Notes under the pieces: model-generated
Seen by the model: only the letters and a program-made list of their open reading frames with translations
Told to the model about the DNA's origin: nothing
Databases searched by the model: none
Made by a program: the position numbers and the translations under genes
Shown here: in pieces, positions 49,078 to 61,114 of the stretch
How positions within the stretch are numbered: position 1 is the first letter of the stretch
How the letters are laid out: each line of letters starts with the position of its first letter
DNA from: Stygiolobus azoricus
GTDB lineage: Archaea > Thermoproteota > Thermoprotei_A > Sulfolobales > Sulfolobaceae
Direction of reading: 5' to 3'
Length of the DNA: 64,000 bases
Assembly: GCF_009729035.1 (NCBI RefSeq)
Contig: NZ_CP045483.1
Location: 890,001 to 954,000 of the forward strand

Positions 49078-50253
49078 ATGAAAATAGTCCTTGCATACTC
49101 AGGAGGTCTTGACACAACAGTTGCCATAAAATGGTTAAAGGAAACCTTCAACGCCACCGTTATAACAGTCACAGTAGATGTAGGGCAAAAAGATAATTTT
49201 GAAGATATAGAAAAAAGGGCATATATAGCTGGAGCAGAGAAGCACTATACAATTGACGCGAAAAAGGAGTTTGCTGATAAGTTTCTTTCTTACGCCGTAA
49301 AGATGAACGGACTTTATGAGGACGTTTACCCCTTAGCGACAGCATTAGCCAGACCGCTCATCGCTCAAAAGGTTGTTGAGATAGCTAAAAAAGAAGGAGC
49401 AGACGCTGTAGCTCACGGTTCCACTTCAAAGGGCAACGATCAGGTTAGGTTTGATTTAGCAGTTAAAGCCCTTTATCCAGAAGCCAAGGTTATTGCTCCT
49501 GCAAGGATATGGAAAATGACTAGGGAGACTGAATTACAGTACGCTAAAGAGAAGGGAATTCCGGTTAAATCAGAGAGTAGTAAATACAGTATTGATGAAA
49601 ACTTGTGGGGGAGAAGTATAGAAGGAGATATAATTTCAGACCCATCCATAGAAGTACCTGAAGATGCTTTTGAATGGACGAAAAGAAAAACTAACGAAAA
49701 GCTGAAACTCGTTATCGAGTTCGATAAAGGTATACCGGTATCAGTTAATAACGAGAAAATGGATTTCGTAAAATTAGTTCAGATACTTAACGAACTAGCA
49801 GGTTCAAGAGGCTTCGGGAGGATTGAACACCTCGAGAATAGGGTTGTAGGCTTTAAGTCTAGAGAAGTTTACGAAGCTCCAGCTGCATTAGTGTTAATAT
49901 ACTCACATAAAGACTTGGAGAAGTCAACATACTCCCCCCTAGAGCTGAGATTTAAGAAGGTAATCGACTCTCAATGGTCGGACTTGGTATATCAAGGTCT
50001 CTGGTACGAGCCTCTGAGGGAAACCCTAGAGTTAGCTGGAGATAACTTAAACAAGTGGATTACGGGTGAAGTCCAAGTAGAGATTGACGGTAATGGAATG
50101 AGGATACTCGGAAGGAAGCCTAAATATTCGCCGTTCTCGGAGAAGGTAGCAAGTTATAATAAAGGATGGTACCCCACGGATGAGATGGCAAGAGGTTTCA
50201 TTGAGATATTCGGTATGCATTCACTTCTCACGAGAGAAGTAAGGAGTGATTAA
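49078..50253 (+). CDS. argG: Argininosuccinate synthase
   Basis: A 391-residue N-type ATP pyrophosphatase that joins citrulline and aspartate. The ATP loop AYSGGLDTTVAIKWL is at 5-19, AHGSTSKGNDQVRFD near 120 binds citrulline/aspartate, and SIDENLWGRSIEGD is another signature. It is the first of argG-argH-carA-carB-argX. The leaderless start follows CTTAAATATTA. Confidence 0.96.
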   Translation: MKIVLAYSGGLDTTVAIKWLKETFNATVITVTVDVGQKDNFEDIEKRAYIAGAEKHYTIDAKKEFADKFLSYAVKMNGLYEDVYPLATALARPLIAQKVVEIAKKEGADAVAHGSTSKGNDQVRFDLAVKALYPEAKVIAPARIWKMTRETELQYAKEKGIPVKSESSKYSIDENLWGRSIEGDIISDPSIEVPEDAFEWTKRKTNEKLKLVIEFDKGIPVSVNNEKMDFVKLVQILNELAGSRGFGRIEHLENRVVGFKSREVYEAPAALVLIYSHKDLEKSTYSPLELRFKKVIDSQWSDLVYQGLWYEPLRETLELAGDNLNKWITGEVQVEIDGNGMRILGRKPKYSPFSEKVASYNKGWYPTDEMARGFIEIFGMHSLLTREVRSD

Positions 50254-50254
50254 C

Positions 50255-51592
50255 GTGTTATATAGAAAGTGGGGGACGGATAAGGACTTCGTTGCTTCTT
50301 ATACCTCCTCTAACGAGAGTGACAGAGAGATAATAGAAGAAGTAAAGACGGTAATGAAGGCTCATGTAATTGAGCTTTACCTTTCTGGATATATTAAAAA
50401 GGACACGGCAAAGAAAATCCTTCAAGCAATAAACTCCTTTAGGGAGTACACTGGAAATTATGAGGATATTCACGAAGCAATGGAAGACTATATAATTAAA
50501 TTAGTAGGTGAGGAAGGGGGTTGGGTTGGCTTAGGAAGAAGCAGAAACGATCACGTATCCACGGCATTAAGGCTTAAAATGAGGGACTACTTGGTGAACG
50601 TTTTTGAGGTGTTGTACTCACTTCGTATCTCTATTTTAGAAAGAGCTGAGAAAACTACTGAGGTAATTATCCCAGTTTACACCCACTTTCAACCGGCTCA
50701 ACCCACTTCTCTGGCCCACTATTTGCTTTACGTAGATGAGGAGTTGGACTCTGTTTGGGATCAACTTTTTACCTCGTTAAGACTTGTTAACAGAAGTCCC
50801 TTAGGAAGTGGTGCAATAGTTGGTACTAATGTGAAACTCAATAGAAAAAGAGAGGCTGAAATGCTAGGTTTTGAAGGTCTAGTTTATAACACTATCTCAG
50901 CTACCGCCTCGAGGCTTGATTTAATCTCTACAATCTCGTCTTTGACTCTTTTAATGTTGATATTTAGCAGAATCGCAGAGGACTTAATATTACTCTCCTC
51001 CTCCTTTGTTGGAATAATAAAATTACCAGATTCTCATGTGAGCACCAGTAGCCTAATGCCCCAGAAGAGGAACGCAGTAACCATGGAAATTCTGAGGACT
51101 AAGGCTGGGGAATGTTTCGGACATCTATCCTCACTTGTTACAATATATAAAGCCTTGCCTTCAGGATACAATTTGGACTTACAAGAACTTAACAGACACT
51201 ATTGGGAGTGCGTAAAGCACGTGATTCCGAGTATCTACGTCATTAAAGACGTCTTAGAAAAAATGGAAGTTACAGGGAGATTTGACGATAAAAGTATTAC
51301 GGCGACAGATGTAGCGGAGGACTTAGCTCTTACTGGAATACCTTACAGAAAAGCTTATATGGAGGTTGCTAACAAGATTAGAGCGGGCACTTTTAAGTCC
51401 GAAATTTCATTTAAAAGTTCTATAGAAAAAAAGGCTGTAATAGGTTCTCCGAATCCAGAATTAATAAAAACAGAGATAGAGTTGAAAAAAGAGAACATAG
51501 AGCTAAAATGGAAAAATTTTAGAGAATATAAATCACAATTTATAGATAAAATTTCGGAATTAAAGGTGATAGAGGATGACATTTTACAATGA
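50255..51592 (+). CDS. argH: Argininosuccinate lyase
   Basis: A 445-residue fumarase-superfamily lyase releasing fumarate and arginine. WVGLGRSRNDHVSTALRL and THFQPAQPTSLAHYLL are substrate-binding stretches, and the signature loop is SSLMPQKRNAVTMEILR (about 265-281). I chose GTG 50255 over GTG 50246, because GGAGTGAT at the end of argG then serves as ribosome binding site. It overlaps carA by 17 bases. Confidence 0.95.
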   Translation: MLYRKWGTDKDFVASYTSSNESDREIIEEVKTVMKAHVIELYLSGYIKKDTAKKILQAINSFREYTGNYEDIHEAMEDYIIKLVGEEGGWVGLGRSRNDHVSTALRLKMRDYLVNVFEVLYSLRISILERAEKTTEVIIPVYTHFQPAQPTSLAHYLLYVDEELDSVWDQLFTSLRLVNRSPLGSGAIVGTNVKLNRKREAEMLGFEGLVYNTISATASRLDLISTISSLTLLMLIFSRIAEDLILLSSSFVGIIKLPDSHVSTSSLMPQKRNAVTMEILRTKAGECFGHLSSLVTIYKALPSGYNLDLQELNRHYWECVKHVIPSIYVIKDVLEKMEVTGRFDDKSITATDVAEDLALTGIPYRKAYMEVANKIRAGTFKSEISFKSSIEKKAVIGSPNPELIKTEIELKKENIELKWKNFREYKSQFIDKISELKVIEDDILQ

Positions 51593-52694
51593 AGAAATAG
51601 GTTTTCTATACCTAGAGGATGGAACATTAATTAAAGGGAAGGGATTCGGTGCTAAGGGAATCAGAGCTGGAGAAATAGTTTTCACTACAGCTATGAATGG
51701 TTATCCAGACAGTCTCACAGATCCTTCCTACAGAGGGCAAATCCTAGTCTTTACCCATCCGTTAATAGGAAATTACGGAATTCCAGAGATACGAACCGTA
51801 AATGGTATTTTGACTAATTTTGAGTCTGAGGTAATTCAGGTAGAAGGAGTGGTAGTTGCGGAGCATACGGAACCTTTCAAATGGAACTCAGCTATGACCT
51901 TAGATTCGTGGCTAAAAAAAGAAGGAGTACCAGGATTACAAGATGTTGATACTAGAGCTTTAGTGAAAAAAGTGAGGACGTTTGGTGTAATGATGGGGGT
52001 ATTAGCTTCTGGGATTGACTTTGATGATGTCAACGTTAAAAAGTACCTTGAGAAAAAGTACGATGAAATAGACTTCACACAATATACTTCACCTAAAGCC
52101 CCTATTATACACCAAGGGAATTCGGAAGATACTATAGTGGTAGTTGATTGCGGCATAAAACATGGCATATTGTACCAACTATATCAGAGAGGGTTTACCA
52201 TTGTAAGAGTTCCTTGTAATTATTCCATTAATAAAATAATGGACTTTGACCCTAAGGGAATAGTGTTCGGGAATGGGCCAGGTAATCCGAATTTACTTAA
52301 AGACCTAGCCCAAAATTTTAAAGAAGTAACAGAATATAAACTTCCTATATTAGGTATATGTCTTGGTCATCAGATAGCCACTATAGCCCTAGGCGGAAAA
52401 GTTAAGAAAATGAAGTTCGGTCATAGGGCAGTGAACAAGCCTGTTATTGATACTACGTCAAATAGATGTTATATTACAACCCACAATCACGGATATGGAA
52501 TCTTGTCAAAAGAGGACTTACCTCCCAATACAAAACTCTGGTTCTATAACCCAGATGACGGCACAGTTGAAGGTTGGATTCACGAGAAATTACCCATAAT
52601 CACTACCCAATTCCACCCCGAAGCTAGGCCAGGACCTTGGGATGTAACGTGGGTATTTGATAAATTCAAGAAGATGGTGGTTAAAAATGCATGA
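51576..52694 (+). CDS. carA: Carbamoyl-phosphate synthase small (glutaminase) subunit
   Basis: A 372-residue subunit. The N-terminal half is the CPSase-specific domain ([38 protein letters not shown]). The C-terminal half is a class I glutaminase with the nucleophile in [15 protein letters not shown] (about 262) and [17 protein letters not shown] precedes the ATG. Its product, ammonia, is channelled to CarB for both arginine and pyrimidine synthesis. Confidence 0.96.
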   Translation: MTFYNEEIGFLYLEDGTLIKGKGFGAKGIRAGEIVFTTAMNGYPDSLTDPSYRGQILVFTHPLIGNYGIPEIRTVNGILTNFESEVIQVEGVVVAEHTEPFKWNSAMTLDSWLKKEGVPGLQDVDTRALVKKVRTFGVMMGVLASGIDFDDVNVKKYLEKKYDEIDFTQYTSPKAPIIHQGNSEDTIVVVDCGIKHGILYQLYQRGFTIVRVPCNYSINKIMDFDPKGIVFGNGPGNPNLLKDLAQNFKEVTEYKLPILGICLGHQIATIALGGKVKKMKFGHRAVNKPVIDTTSNRCYITTHNHGYGILSKEDLPPNTKLWFYNPDDGTVEGWIHEKLPIITTQFHPEARPGPWDVTWVFDKFKKMVVKNA

Positions 52695-55600
52695 GTCACT
52701 AAAGAAAGTTCTGGTAGTAGGTTCAGGTCCTATTAAAATAGCGGAAGCGGCAGAGTTTGACTACTCGGGTAGTCAGGCGTTAAAGGCATTGAAAGAGGAA
52801 GGAATAACTACAATCCTAGTAAATTCCAACGTGGCAACAGTCCAAACGAGCTATAAGTTTGCAGACAAGCTTTACTTGTTACCGGTGACGTGGTGGGCTG
52901 TAGAAAAGGTAATTGAGAAGGAAAGGCCTGACGGTATATTGATAGGCTTTGGAGGGCAGACTGCTCTCAACGTTGGCGTAGACCTCTATAGGAAAGGAGT
53001 TCTTCATAAATACGGTGTTAAAGTACTTGGAACTCCCATTGAAGGAATAGAGAGGGCTCTGAGCAGAGAAAAGTTCAGGGAAACAATGATAAAAGTAGGG
53101 CTACCGGTTCCTCCAAGTTTTTCAGCTAGAAGTGAAGAAGAGGCACTTGAAAAGGCTAGACAAATAGGTTATCCAGTAATGGTAAGAGTTAGCTTCAATT
53201 TAGGAGGTAGAGGTTCAACAGTAGCATGGAATGAAGAGGATTTAAAGAGAGATATAGGTAGAGCGTTAAGTCAAAGTTACATTCACGAAGTCTTAATCGA
53301 GAAATACCTCCACCACTGGATAGAGCTAGAATACGAGGTCATGAGGGATAAACACGGTAACTCAGCCGTAATTGCTTGTATAGAGAACCTTGATCCAATG
53401 GGTATTCATACTGGAGAGTCTATGGTAATTGCCCCTTGTCAGACGTTAGACAACAAAGAGTTTCAAGATATGAGGAGCATGGCAATAGACGTAGCTAAGT
53501 CAATAGATCTAGTAGGAGAGTGTAACGTACAGTTCGCCCTTGATCCTAAAGGTTACAATTATTATGTAATTGAAACAAATCCAAGAATGTCAAGGTCGAG
53601 TGCCTTAGCAAGTAAAGCTACCGGATACCCGTTAGCTTATGTCTCAGCTAAATTAGCATTGGGATACGACTTATACGAGGTTCTTAACAAAGTATCCGGG
53701 TCTACTTGTGCTTGTTTTGAGCCCAGTTTGGATTACCTAGTAATAAAGATACCCAGATGGGATTTGGATAAGTTTGAGAATGTGGAACAATCTCTGGCGT
53801 CAGAGATGAAAAGTGTAGGAGAAGTAATGAGCATAGGGAGGTCGTTTGAGGAAACTTTACAGAAGGCCATAAGAATGTTAGATATAGGTGAACCGGGTCT
53901 TGTGGGCGGTAAAATTTATGAGTCAAGAATGAAGAAGACTGAAGCTTTAGAGAACTTAAAGAATAGAAGACCATACTGGTTCTTATATGCAGCGAAGGCT
54001 TTTAAAGAGGGGGCTACTATAGATGAAGTATACGAAGCTACTGGAATAGGGAAATTCTTTCTCAATAAGATTAAGAATGTAGTGGAGTTCTATGAGGAGT
54101 TGAAGAAGACTAAACAGCTCGACAAAAACACGTTACTAAAGGCTAAGAAGCTCGGATTTAGCGATTACCAGTTAGCAAAGGCTTTGAACATAAGCGAAAG
54201 GGAAATCAGAGCTGTGAGACAGAAACTAGGAATTGAACCGAAAGTCAAACAAATAGATACTTTGGCAGGTGAATGGCCTGCAGTTACTAACTATCTTTAC
54301 TTAACTTATAACGGGACAGAAGATGATATAGAGTTTTCCGAGACTGGTTCAAAGCTCCTGATCATAGGTGCAGGTGGCTTTAGAATAGGTGTATCAGTGG
54401 AATTTGACTGGAGCGTGGTTTCGCTCCTTGACGCGGCAAAGGATTACTTTGATGAGGTATCAATTCTTAACTATAATCCTGAAACAGTATCCACTGACTG
54501 GGATATAACTAGGAAATTGTACTTTGACGAGATTAACGTAGAGAGGGTATTAGATATTGTAAAGAAAGAGAGGTTTACATATGTAGCTACTTTTACGGGT
54601 GGACAGATAGGTAACAGTATCTCTAAAAAGCTAGAAGATGAAGGTATTAGATTATTGGGAACTTCCGGAAAAAGTGTTGATAATGCAGAAGATAGGGAAA
54701 AGTTCTCTAAGCTCTTAGATAAGCTCGGCATTAAACAACCTGAATGGGTTTCTGCTAAATCACTCGGGGAAGTAAAACAATTCGTATCTCGTGTTGGCTA
54801 CCCAGTCTTAGTAAGACCTAGCTACGTACTCAGTGGTTCGGCAATGAAGATAGTTTATGATGATGACGAGTTAATGGTTTATTTAAGGAAGGCTACAGAG
54901 CTATCCTCAGAACATCCAGTAGTTGTATCAAAGTACATAGAAAACGCTATAGAAGCAGAGATAGATGGTGCATCTGATGGCAAGGCCGTTTACGGAATAG
55001 TAATGGAACATGTAGAAGAGGCAGGAGTCCACAGCGGAGATGCGACTATGTCTATACCGTATAGGAAGTTAAGTGAAGTTACAGTTGAAAAAATGAAGAA
55101 CAGTGTTTATGACATTATGAGAGAGTTGGAGATTAAGGGTCCGTTTAATGTACAATTTGTAGTAAAAGACGGAGAACCCTATATTATTGAACTTAACCTA
55201 AGAGCTAGTAGGTCGATGCCCTTCAGTAGTAAGGTAGTAGGAAATAATATAATATCGTTAGCCCTAGAGGGTATTCTGAAGGGATTTGATTTCGATGGAT
55301 TTAAGGAACTAAAGCCCAAAGTATGGGGAGTAAAGTCTGCTCAGTTCTCATGGGCACAATTGAAAGGTGCATATCCATATTTAGGGCCCGAAATGAAGAG
55401 TACTGGAGAGGCAGCGGCTTTAGGCGTAGATTTTTATGATGCATTGCTTAAGAGTTGGTTAGCCGTAGCTCCTAACAGAATTCCTTCAAGAGGTTCAGTT
55501 GCACTGGTTTATGGAAGGACTAACAAGGAGTATTTAGCACTTTCAGCCAAGAATCTAAGTGAGTTTGGTTTAACTACTTATACGATACAAGGAGCTGAGA

Positions 55601-55842
55601 TAGAAGGTATCGAAAGTGTCGATGTTAAGGAAGCAATTTCCCTCATTAAGGATAGAAAAGTTGATATTGTGGTAACTGATGGATATCTTAAGAAGTTAGA
55701 TTATGAGGTGAGGCGTATTGCCGTCGATTATAATATACCTTTAATTTTAAACGGTAGATTAGGGAATGAGGTAACTAGGTCTTTTTCTATACAAGATAAG
55801 TTAACATTTAATGAAGTAAAGGAGTATGGTGCTGGGATATGA
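52687..55842 (+). CDS. carB: Carbamoyl-phosphate synthase large subunit
   Basis: A 1051-residue protein with two homologous ATP-grasp halves ([20 protein letters not shown] at the start; [19 protein letters not shown] at about 560), an oligomerisation domain between and a C-terminal MGS-like allosteric domain from about 930. In the second half the glycine loop usually reads GSGPxRIGQGxEFDY; here it is [15 protein letters not shown], a divergent version typical of this lineage. ATG 52687 with GGTGGTT upstream is preferred to TTG 52657. It overlaps carA by 8 bases. Confidence 0.96.
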   Translation: MHESLKKVLVVGSGPIKIAEAAEFDYSGSQALKALKEEGITTILVNSNVATVQTSYKFADKLYLLPVTWWAVEKVIEKERPDGILIGFGGQTALNVGVDLYRKGVLHKYGVKVLGTPIEGIERALSREKFRETMIKVGLPVPPSFSARSEEEALEKARQIGYPVMVRVSFNLGGRGSTVAWNEEDLKRDIGRALSQSYIHEVLIEKYLHHWIELEYEVMRDKHGNSAVIACIENLDPMGIHTGESMVIAPCQTLDNKEFQDMRSMAIDVAKSIDLVGECNVQFALDPKGYNYYVIETNPRMSRSSALASKATGYPLAYVSAKLALGYDLYEVLNKVSGSTCACFEPSLDYLVIKIPRWDLDKFENVEQSLASEMKSVGEVMSIGRSFEETLQKAIRMLDIGEPGLVGGKIYESRMKKTEALENLKNRRPYWFLYAAKAFKEGATIDEVYEATGIGKFFLNKIKNVVEFYEELKKTKQLDKNTLLKAKKLGFSDYQLAKALNISEREIRAVRQKLGIEPKVKQIDTLAGEWPAVTNYLYLTYNGTEDDIEFSETGSKLLIIGAGGFRIGVSVEFDWSVVSLLDAAKDYFDEVSILNYNPETVSTDWDITRKLYFDEINVERVLDIVKKERFTYVATFTGGQIGNSISKKLEDEGIRLLGTSGKSVDNAEDREKFSKLLDKLGIKQPEWVSAKSLGEVKQFVSRVGYPVLVRPSYVLSGSAMKIVYDDDELMVYLRKATELSSEHPVVVSKYIENAIEAEIDGASDGKAVYGIVMEHVEEAGVHSGDATMSIPYRKLSEVTVEKMKNSVYDIMRELEIKGPFNVQFVVKDGEPYIIELNLRASRSMPFSSKVVGNNIISLALEGILKGFDFDGFKELKPKVWGVKSAQFSWAQLKGAYPYLGPEMKSTGEAAALGVDFYDALLKSWLAVAPNRIPSRGSVALVYGRTNKEYLALSAKNLSEFGLTTYTIQGAEIEGIESVDVKEAISLIKDRKVDIVVTDGYLKKLDYEVRRIAVDYNIPLILNGRLGNEVTRSFSIQDKLTFNEVKEYGAGI

Positions 55843-56687
55843 GAGCGGCGTTAATAGTGGATATAATAAGACAAGAAGAGAAGTTAATAGCAAAAGCACT
55901 AGATGAAAAACAAGTTCCCTACGATATAATAAACGTAGGCCAAGAACCTATACCATTCAATAAGGGATTAGGAAGATATGATGTTGCAATAATAAGGCCT
56001 GTTAGTATGTACAGAGCGTTATATGCATCTGCGGTATTAGAAGCAGCTGGTGTGCATACAATAAATTCCGTTGATGCCATCAATATCTGTGGAGACAAGA
56101 TATTAACATACTCAAGGTTATACAAACATGGAATACCTATACCAGACTCCATAATTGCAATGTCTCCAGATGCTGCTCTGAAAGCTTATGAGCAAAAAGG
56201 TTTCCCTCTAATAGACAAACCTCCAATAGGTAGCTGGGGAAGACTTGTTTCTCTAGTAAGAGATAACTTCGAGGGAAAGACTATTGTAGAACATAGAGAA
56301 CTTATGGGTAATTCGGCATTAAAGGTTCACATTGTTCAAGAGTATATACAATACAAAGGGAGAGATATAAGATGTATAGTGATGGGCAAAACCTTATTAG
56401 GTTGTTATGCCAGAAACATACCTCCCAATGAATGGAGGGCAAATATAGCCTTAGGCGGTTATCCTTCTAAAATCGACGTGGATAGTAAATTGGAAGAAAC
56501 TGTATTAAAGGCAGTTGGGGTAGTAGGAGGAGAGTTTGTGTCTATAGATATTCTAGAACATCCAACAAAGGGATACGTAGTAAACGAGTTAAACGACGTA
56601 CCAGAATTTAAAGGGTTTATGGTGGCAACTAACATTAATGTAGCTGAAAAATTAGTGGACTACATAAAAGAAACCTATTCTAAGTGA
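55839..56687 (+). CDS. argX: Glutamate-LysW ligase ArgX (LysX/RimK-type ATP-grasp)
   Basis: A 282-residue ATP-grasp ligase that attaches the carrier protein LysW to glutamate, starting arginine synthesis in Sulfolobus. The ATP-grasp signals [36 protein letters not shown] and [28 protein letters not shown] are clear. The very similar LysX works on 2-aminoadipate for lysine. I choose ArgX because the gene follows argG-argH-carAB and because I recall Saci_1621 as ArgX in this position. It starts at an ATGA junction with carB. Confidence 0.83.
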   Translation: MRAALIVDIIRQEEKLIAKALDEKQVPYDIINVGQEPIPFNKGLGRYDVAIIRPVSMYRALYASAVLEAAGVHTINSVDAINICGDKILTYSRLYKHGIPIPDSIIAMSPDAALKAYEQKGFPLIDKPPIGSWGRLVSLVRDNFEGKTIVEHRELMGNSALKVHIVQEYIQYKGRDIRCIVMGKTLLGCYARNIPPNEWRANIALGGYPSKIDVDSKLEETVLKAVGVVGGEFVSIDILEHPTKGYVVNELNDVPEFKGFMVATNINVAEKLVDYIKETYSK

Positions 56688-57277
56688 GCTAGAAATAAAT
56701 CATGATTAGTCTCCTCTAAAAGTCTTCTAAGGGAGTCTATTTTCTGCCTTAGATTAGGAACAAGAGCTTTAGGATATTCAAGCTCCCAAAGTATTTCGTA
56801 TAGCTCCTCCATTATAGTGTAAGTTTGCTCAGCTTTTTCAACCTCTCTTTTCCTTAGCAATTCTAAAACTCTTCTTCTCAGTTCCCCTATAGCATCAGCT
56901 ATTCCGAGGATGTAGTATATATCTGGAATACCGAGCTCCTCTCCCGTAGGTACTCTCTGGTCGAAATAAATGGAGTAAACTACGCTAGCTTCAGCTACTT
57001 CTTGGAAAGCAGTTCCTACATCCCCATAAAGTAGTTCAGGGTAGTTATATACTACTTCCTTTAGCTCCTTTAACTTTTGTAGTGTCATTTCGTATCTCTT
57101 AGTCGCTTCCTCCTTTTTCATTTTATGAGATAACGATATTGTCTCTCCTGCATATCTTATTACTTCTCTTGAAAGTAGAAGAAGCTTTTCCCTACTATCG
57201 AACCTCTCTTGTAGCTTGGGGGTTATCTTTTCTACGTAATCCTTAATTTGGTTTACTAAGTCCATTGCATTAGTCAA
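56675..57277 (-). CDS. Translin-family protein
   Basis: A 200-residue all-helical protein of the translin/TRAX family, which binds single-stranded nucleic acids. The late segment [16 protein letters not shown], then [28 protein letters not shown], is highly characteristic. Eukaryotic translin with TRAX forms the RNase C3PO; TRAX-like catalytic acidic residues (E-E-A-T; EVAEAS) may be present in part but I cannot confirm activity. Its 3' end overlaps argX by 13 bases. Confidence 0.88.
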   Translation of the reverse strand: MTNAMDLVNQIKDYVEKITPKLQERFDSREKLLLLSREVIRYAGETISLSHKMKKEEATKRYEMTLQKLKELKEVVYNYPELLYGDVGTAFQEVAEASVVYSIYFDQRVPTGEELGIPDIYYILGIADAIGELRRRVLELLRKREVEKAEQTYTIMEELYEILWELEYPKALVPNLRQKIDSLRRLLEETNHDLFLAHLE

Positions 57278-57363
57278 TTACTCATAGCATAAATAAAAGC
57301 AACCGTATGGTTGTAAAGTTCTCGGACAAAAAATACTTATACTCTCTAAACTTTTTAAAAGGT

Positions 57364-58320
57364 ATGAGACAAATACGTAAAGTCTCTGTGATTGGTGCGG
57401 GTGTAATAGGTGCAGGTTGGAGCACCCTTTTAGCACTAAAGGGATATGAAAACTATTTCTACACAGAGAAGAAAGAGACATTAGATAAGGGTCTTGTAAA
57501 AATCAAAGGTTACTTAAACGTATTATACGACAACAAGCTAGTCGACAAAGAGCCAGATTATTACATGAAATTTATCCATCCAACTATAAGCTTTGACGAG
57601 GCAATAAAAGATACAGATCTAGTGTTAGAGGCAGTTATTGAGGACTATGACGTTAAGAAAAAACTATTCAGGGAATTAGACGAAAGGCTAGATAAGGATG
57701 TAATACTCGGGAGTAGCACTTCGGGTTTATTAATGACCGAAATTCAGAAAGCAATGCCGAAATACCCTGAAAGAGGTGTTATAATTCACCCCTGGAACCC
57801 TCCGCACTTATTACCATTGGTAGAAATAGTCCCAGGTGAGAAAACCTCTAAAGAAGTTTTAGATGCATCTAAAGACTTTATGGAGAACAAATTAGAAAGA
57901 GTAGTGGTGGTGCTGAAAAAAGAGGTTCCAGGCTTTATAGGTAACAGGCTTGCGTTCGCTCTATTTAGGGAAGCGGTTTACCTCGTTGATGAGGGTATCG
58001 CTACAGTGGAGGATATTGATAAAGTAATGACAGCTGCAATTGGTTTAAGGTGGGCATTCATGGGGCCTTTCTTAACTTATCATTTAGGAGGAGGAGAAGG
58101 AGGATTAGAGTACTTCTTCAGTAGAGGTTTCGGATATGGTGCTAACGAATGGATGCACACACTGGCAAAGTACGATAAGTTCCCGTATACGGGAGTTATT
58201 AAGTCTGTTCAGCAAATGAAGGAGTATGAGTTCCTTAAGGGCAAAACCTTCCAAGAACTCTCTAAATGGAGAGATGAGAAGTTAATATCTCTAATTAAGC
58301 TACTAAGAGGAAAAGTGTAA
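57364..58320 (+). CDS. 3-Hydroxyacyl-CoA dehydrogenase family protein
   Basis: About 318 residues, a two-domain NAD-dependent dehydrogenase. The Rossmann motif [20 protein letters not shown] is at 8-27, and the catalytic segment [19 protein letters not shown] with [18 protein letters not shown] follows. The GAGW form and short length resemble the lambda-crystallin/carnitine-dehydrogenase branch rather than fatty-acid oxidation enzymes, so the substrate is open. An open frame upstream allows GTG/ATG at 57307, but the family begins here. CTTATACT lies about 27 bases upstream of ATG 57364, suggesting a leaderless start. Confidence 0.88.
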   Translation: MRQIRKVSVIGAGVIGAGWSTLLALKGYENYFYTEKKETLDKGLVKIKGYLNVLYDNKLVDKEPDYYMKFIHPTISFDEAIKDTDLVLEAVIEDYDVKKKLFRELDERLDKDVILGSSTSGLLMTEIQKAMPKYPERGVIIHPWNPPHLLPLVEIVPGEKTSKEVLDASKDFMENKLERVVVVLKKEVPGFIGNRLAFALFREAVYLVDEGIATVEDIDKVMTAAIGLRWAFMGPFLTYHLGGGEGGLEYFFSRGFGYGANEWMHTLAKYDKFPYTGVIKSVQQMKEYEFLKGKTFQELSKWRDEKLISLIKLLRGKV

Positions 58321-58347
58321 AAAAATAAGTTAAAAAGATTTCTCATT

Positions 58348-58911
58348 TTATTCTTCCTCTCTAAATTCTAGAATACCTAAGTTCTCTAACAAGCCCGAGT
58401 CTGTTACGTCGAATAAGATTGCATCTTCGTCCTTAGAAGTGTTTACGTGATAGTGCACCATGTTAGCTGGAACTACGAACACATCTCCTTCTTCCCACTC
58501 TAACTTCTTTCCTCCTACCACGCTATATCCCTTCCCTCTAACGACTAGGTATATGGAAGCCATGTTGTGTGAATGAGGTTTAGTCTGCATCCCAGCCTTT
58601 ATATACTGGAAACCTGGCATCATTGTTGGTGTTAATCCTCTAGATCTGCCAGTAGATGGTGAATAGAGCATTATCTTAGCTACTCCTTTCTCTATTGGGT
58701 TATCTTCAGCTAAGAGTTTAAGTAGTTTTATTACTTGTTGAAACTTTATTACTTTTGGCTTTACGGTTTCTGGTGGTGTTGTGTACTCCATAAAGGCTAC
58801 TATTTTCAGGTCTTCAGTTCCGTCTTCAATCTCTTTAATTATTTCTTTAATTTGTTCTCTCCTTTCTACTATTTCTCCTTGTTTATCGAGTCTTCGAAGA
58901 ACTTTAGACAT
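58348..58911 (-). CDS. Cupin-domain protein
   Basis: A 187-residue protein with a C-terminal cupin barrel (about 105-180). Motif 1 is G-x5-H-x-H with K and later E-like spacing: [18 protein letters not shown]; motif 2 is [13 protein letters not shown]. The histidines could hold iron or manganese. The N-terminal 95 residues are helical and charged. It resembles gentisate- or hydroxyanthranilate-dioxygenase-like single cupins of Sulfolobales, but the reaction is unknown. The gene is convergent with the dehydrogenase and divergent from a small Cys-rich gene. Confidence 0.8.
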   Translation of the reverse strand: MSKVLRRLDKQGEIVERREQIKEIIKEIEDGTEDLKIVAFMEYTTPPETVKPKVIKFQQVIKLLKLLAEDNPIEKGVAKIMLYSPSTGRSRGLTPTMMPGFQYIKAGMQTKPHSHNMASIYLVVRGKGYSVVGGKKLEWEEGDVFVVPANMVHYHVNTSKDEDAILFDVTDSGLLENLGILEFREEE

Positions 58912-58945
58912 ATGTTCATATTGCTTAAAAAGTTTAAAAAGTAGT

Positions 58946-59140
58946 ATGAAAGTGAGTGATTGTTATATTAAGATAGAACTGAGAAAATGCGTAGAAATCT
59001 GCGGTAATATTGTATGTGACGATGATACGGTGAATGATTACATGCCGTTGGGCGAGAAATGTAAAAAGGGAGACAAGAAGAGTTGCATCGAGTTATATAG
59101 TAAGTTTGGTTGTTGGAGTATCACGGGTTGGTGGATATAA
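58946..59140 (+). CDS. Small cysteine-rich hypothetical protein
   Basis: A 64-residue protein with seven cysteines (positions 6, 15, 19, 24, 39, 47 and 56) and a tryptophan-rich end (CWSITGWWI). The frame is open further upstream, but those codons lie inside the cupin gene's other strand and the TTTAAAA-type elements at about 58924-58936. ATG 58946 is the natural start. The cysteine spacing suggests Fe-S or zinc binding, or disulfides. The tail overlaps the 3' end of the VIT-like gene by 20 bases. Function unknown; small size lowers certainty that it is a gene. Confidence 0.5.
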   Translation: MKVSDCYIKIELRKCVEICGNIVCDDDTVNDYMPLGEKCKKGDKKSCIELYSKFGCWSITGWWI

Positions 59141-59675
59141 GGAGTGAAAGCAAAGAGGCTATAATTCCCGCAATAAACATCATTATCGCAGTGCCTATTT
59201 TTTCCTTTATGTCTCCTTCATAAACTATTCCCAACCCCGATAAAGTAATAGCGGAAAAGATGATCGTTAGGGTAACGCTTCTTGTAGCTTGATAAATCAA
59301 GAGGCTGATCAGTCCTAGGAACGGAGATAAGGAATGGGAGAGAGTTGTGAGTATTATAGACAATTTGAAAGAATAGTCATAGATCGTTCCCTTTAATTTT
59401 CTCATCATTTGAAGCTCTAGCTGTCTTAGTTCTTCTCTCTTTTCCTTTATCTCCACTACCATGGTATTCCACATAGAGGAAATAGTGACCCCCGTGATCC
59501 CTGATAAAACTATAGGTGTAATCTTTTCAATGTTTTCTCCTGCAATGACTGAGGTTATTAAAACGCTTACAGCTACCAGAATTCCGTCAAACGCTCCAAG
59601 TATGAGATAACGTCTTATTAATTGTTTATCATTTCTTAAAGATACTTTGAAAGCTTCTAACAGCTTATCAAGCAC
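59121..59675 (-). CDS. VIT1/CCC1-like membrane protein
   Basis: A 184-residue protein with about five hydrophobic segments. RRYLILGAFDGILVAVSVLI near residue 21-40 matches the opening helix of the VIT/CCC1 iron-manganese transporters. The family's cytoplasmic metal-binding loop appears replaced by a charged helix (EIKEKREELRQLELQMMRKLKG). Metal transport is therefore plausible but unproven. It is divergent from a secreted-type gene 50 bases away, and its end overlaps the small Cys-rich gene. Confidence 0.72.
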   Translation of the reverse strand: MLDKLLEAFKVSLRNDKQLIRRYLILGAFDGILVAVSVLITSVIAGENIEKITPIVLSGITGVTISSMWNTMVVEIKEKREELRQLELQMMRKLKGTIYDYSFKLSIILTTLSHSLSPFLGLISLLIYQATRSVTLTIIFSAITLSGLGIVYEGDIKEKIGTAIMMFIAGIIASLLSLLISTNP

Positions 59676-59725
59676 ACATTATTGATGAACGAACTTATAT
59701 ATTAGGTTTTAAACAATCATTAGCG

Positions 59726-60121
59726 ATGAATCATAATATATACCTCGTGCTAGCGTTAATAGTGATAATATTAACTGCCGTAGGTGTTTATGTTACTAAT
59801 AGTTCCTATAAAACAGTTATTTATGTTAATAATCTAGGTGGAAATGCATTACCTAATGGGGATTATAAACTAGTAGTCAAAATTTTAGTTAATTATGGTC
59901 CTTTAGGAGGGGGTTCGAAGCCTTTAGGCTCAGCTAATATATGGCTATATTATAACGGGAAGTACCTAAATCAAACCTTGACTAACAGCAGTGGAATTGC
60001 TGTCTTTTACGTAAAGCCCGGGAATTATACTATATTGTTCACAGTTTTCCACATAGACAGAGACGTACAAGTTAACGGTAATACTGAAGTTGTGTTAGAT
60101 TATGCCTACTTGAAGACATGA
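59726..60121 (+). CDS. Membrane-anchored or secreted hypothetical protein
   Basis: A 131-residue protein. Residues 5-25 form one hydrophobic helix (YLVLALIVIILTAVGVYV) that serves as signal anchor; the rest faces outward. Residues 70-125 look like a small beta sandwich of the carboxypeptidase-regulatory type (SANIWLYYNGKYL, SSGIAVFYVKPGNYTILF). Several N-x-S/T sites (NSS, NQT, NSS, NYT) suit N-glycosylation as in Sulfolobus surface proteins. CTTATATATT lies about 28 bases before the ATG. Function unknown. Confidence 0.65.
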   Translation: MNHNIYLVLALIVIILTAVGVYVTNSSYKTVIYVNNLGGNALPNGDYKLVVKILVNYGPLGGGSKPLGSANIWLYYNGKYLNQTLTNSSGIAVFYVKPGNYTILFTVFHIDRDVQVNGNTEVVLDYAYLKT

Positions 60122-60207
60122 TGAGCGTGGAGTACGTCTGAACAGTGATGTAGTGGTCCTCGTCTGAATAATAGGTAGATTTTATTTTTCTCTAGTGTTT
60201 ACAAATC

Positions 60208-60699
<492 letters not shown>

Positions 60700-61114
60700 C
60701 GCTTTAGAAAGAAGTTGATCTGAAACATTTACTTGCCCTTTACAGTACTTTATAAGAGAAGCTGAAATTAGGATTAAAGCTTGTATGTACTTCTTTTTTT
60801 GGGTATCTTTTTCTTCCTTCCACTTCTTTTCCAATACTTCGTGGGACTCCCAAAATCTAAAATCGAAGAAGAGTTCCTCAAACGAGCAAGTGCTACAGTC
60901 TGTAAATAATTGTTCCCCTAAAATGCTTTTAATCGTCTTCTCACTTTCTTCGCTATAAGCGAAATCTACCTCAACGTATTTACAAGTCCTAACATCTATT
61001 ACTTCCACACCGTATGACCTCAGTTTGCTCTTTAAGTCCTCTACTGTAAGAGAAATCCTATCTTTATCATAATAGTATATTCTCCTCTTCACGTTCTTGA
61101 TGATAGATTGTAAG

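Noticed and set aside
55839-56687. LysX (lysine pathway) for the ATP-grasp ligase
   Set aside because: No lysine-pathway genes are near; it follows argG-argH-carAB at an ATGA junction, so ArgX is the better name.
58781-58945. Longer plus-strand frame ahead of the Cys-rich mini-protein
   Set aside because: This part is the shadow of the cupin gene on the other strand; the likely promoter lies after it.
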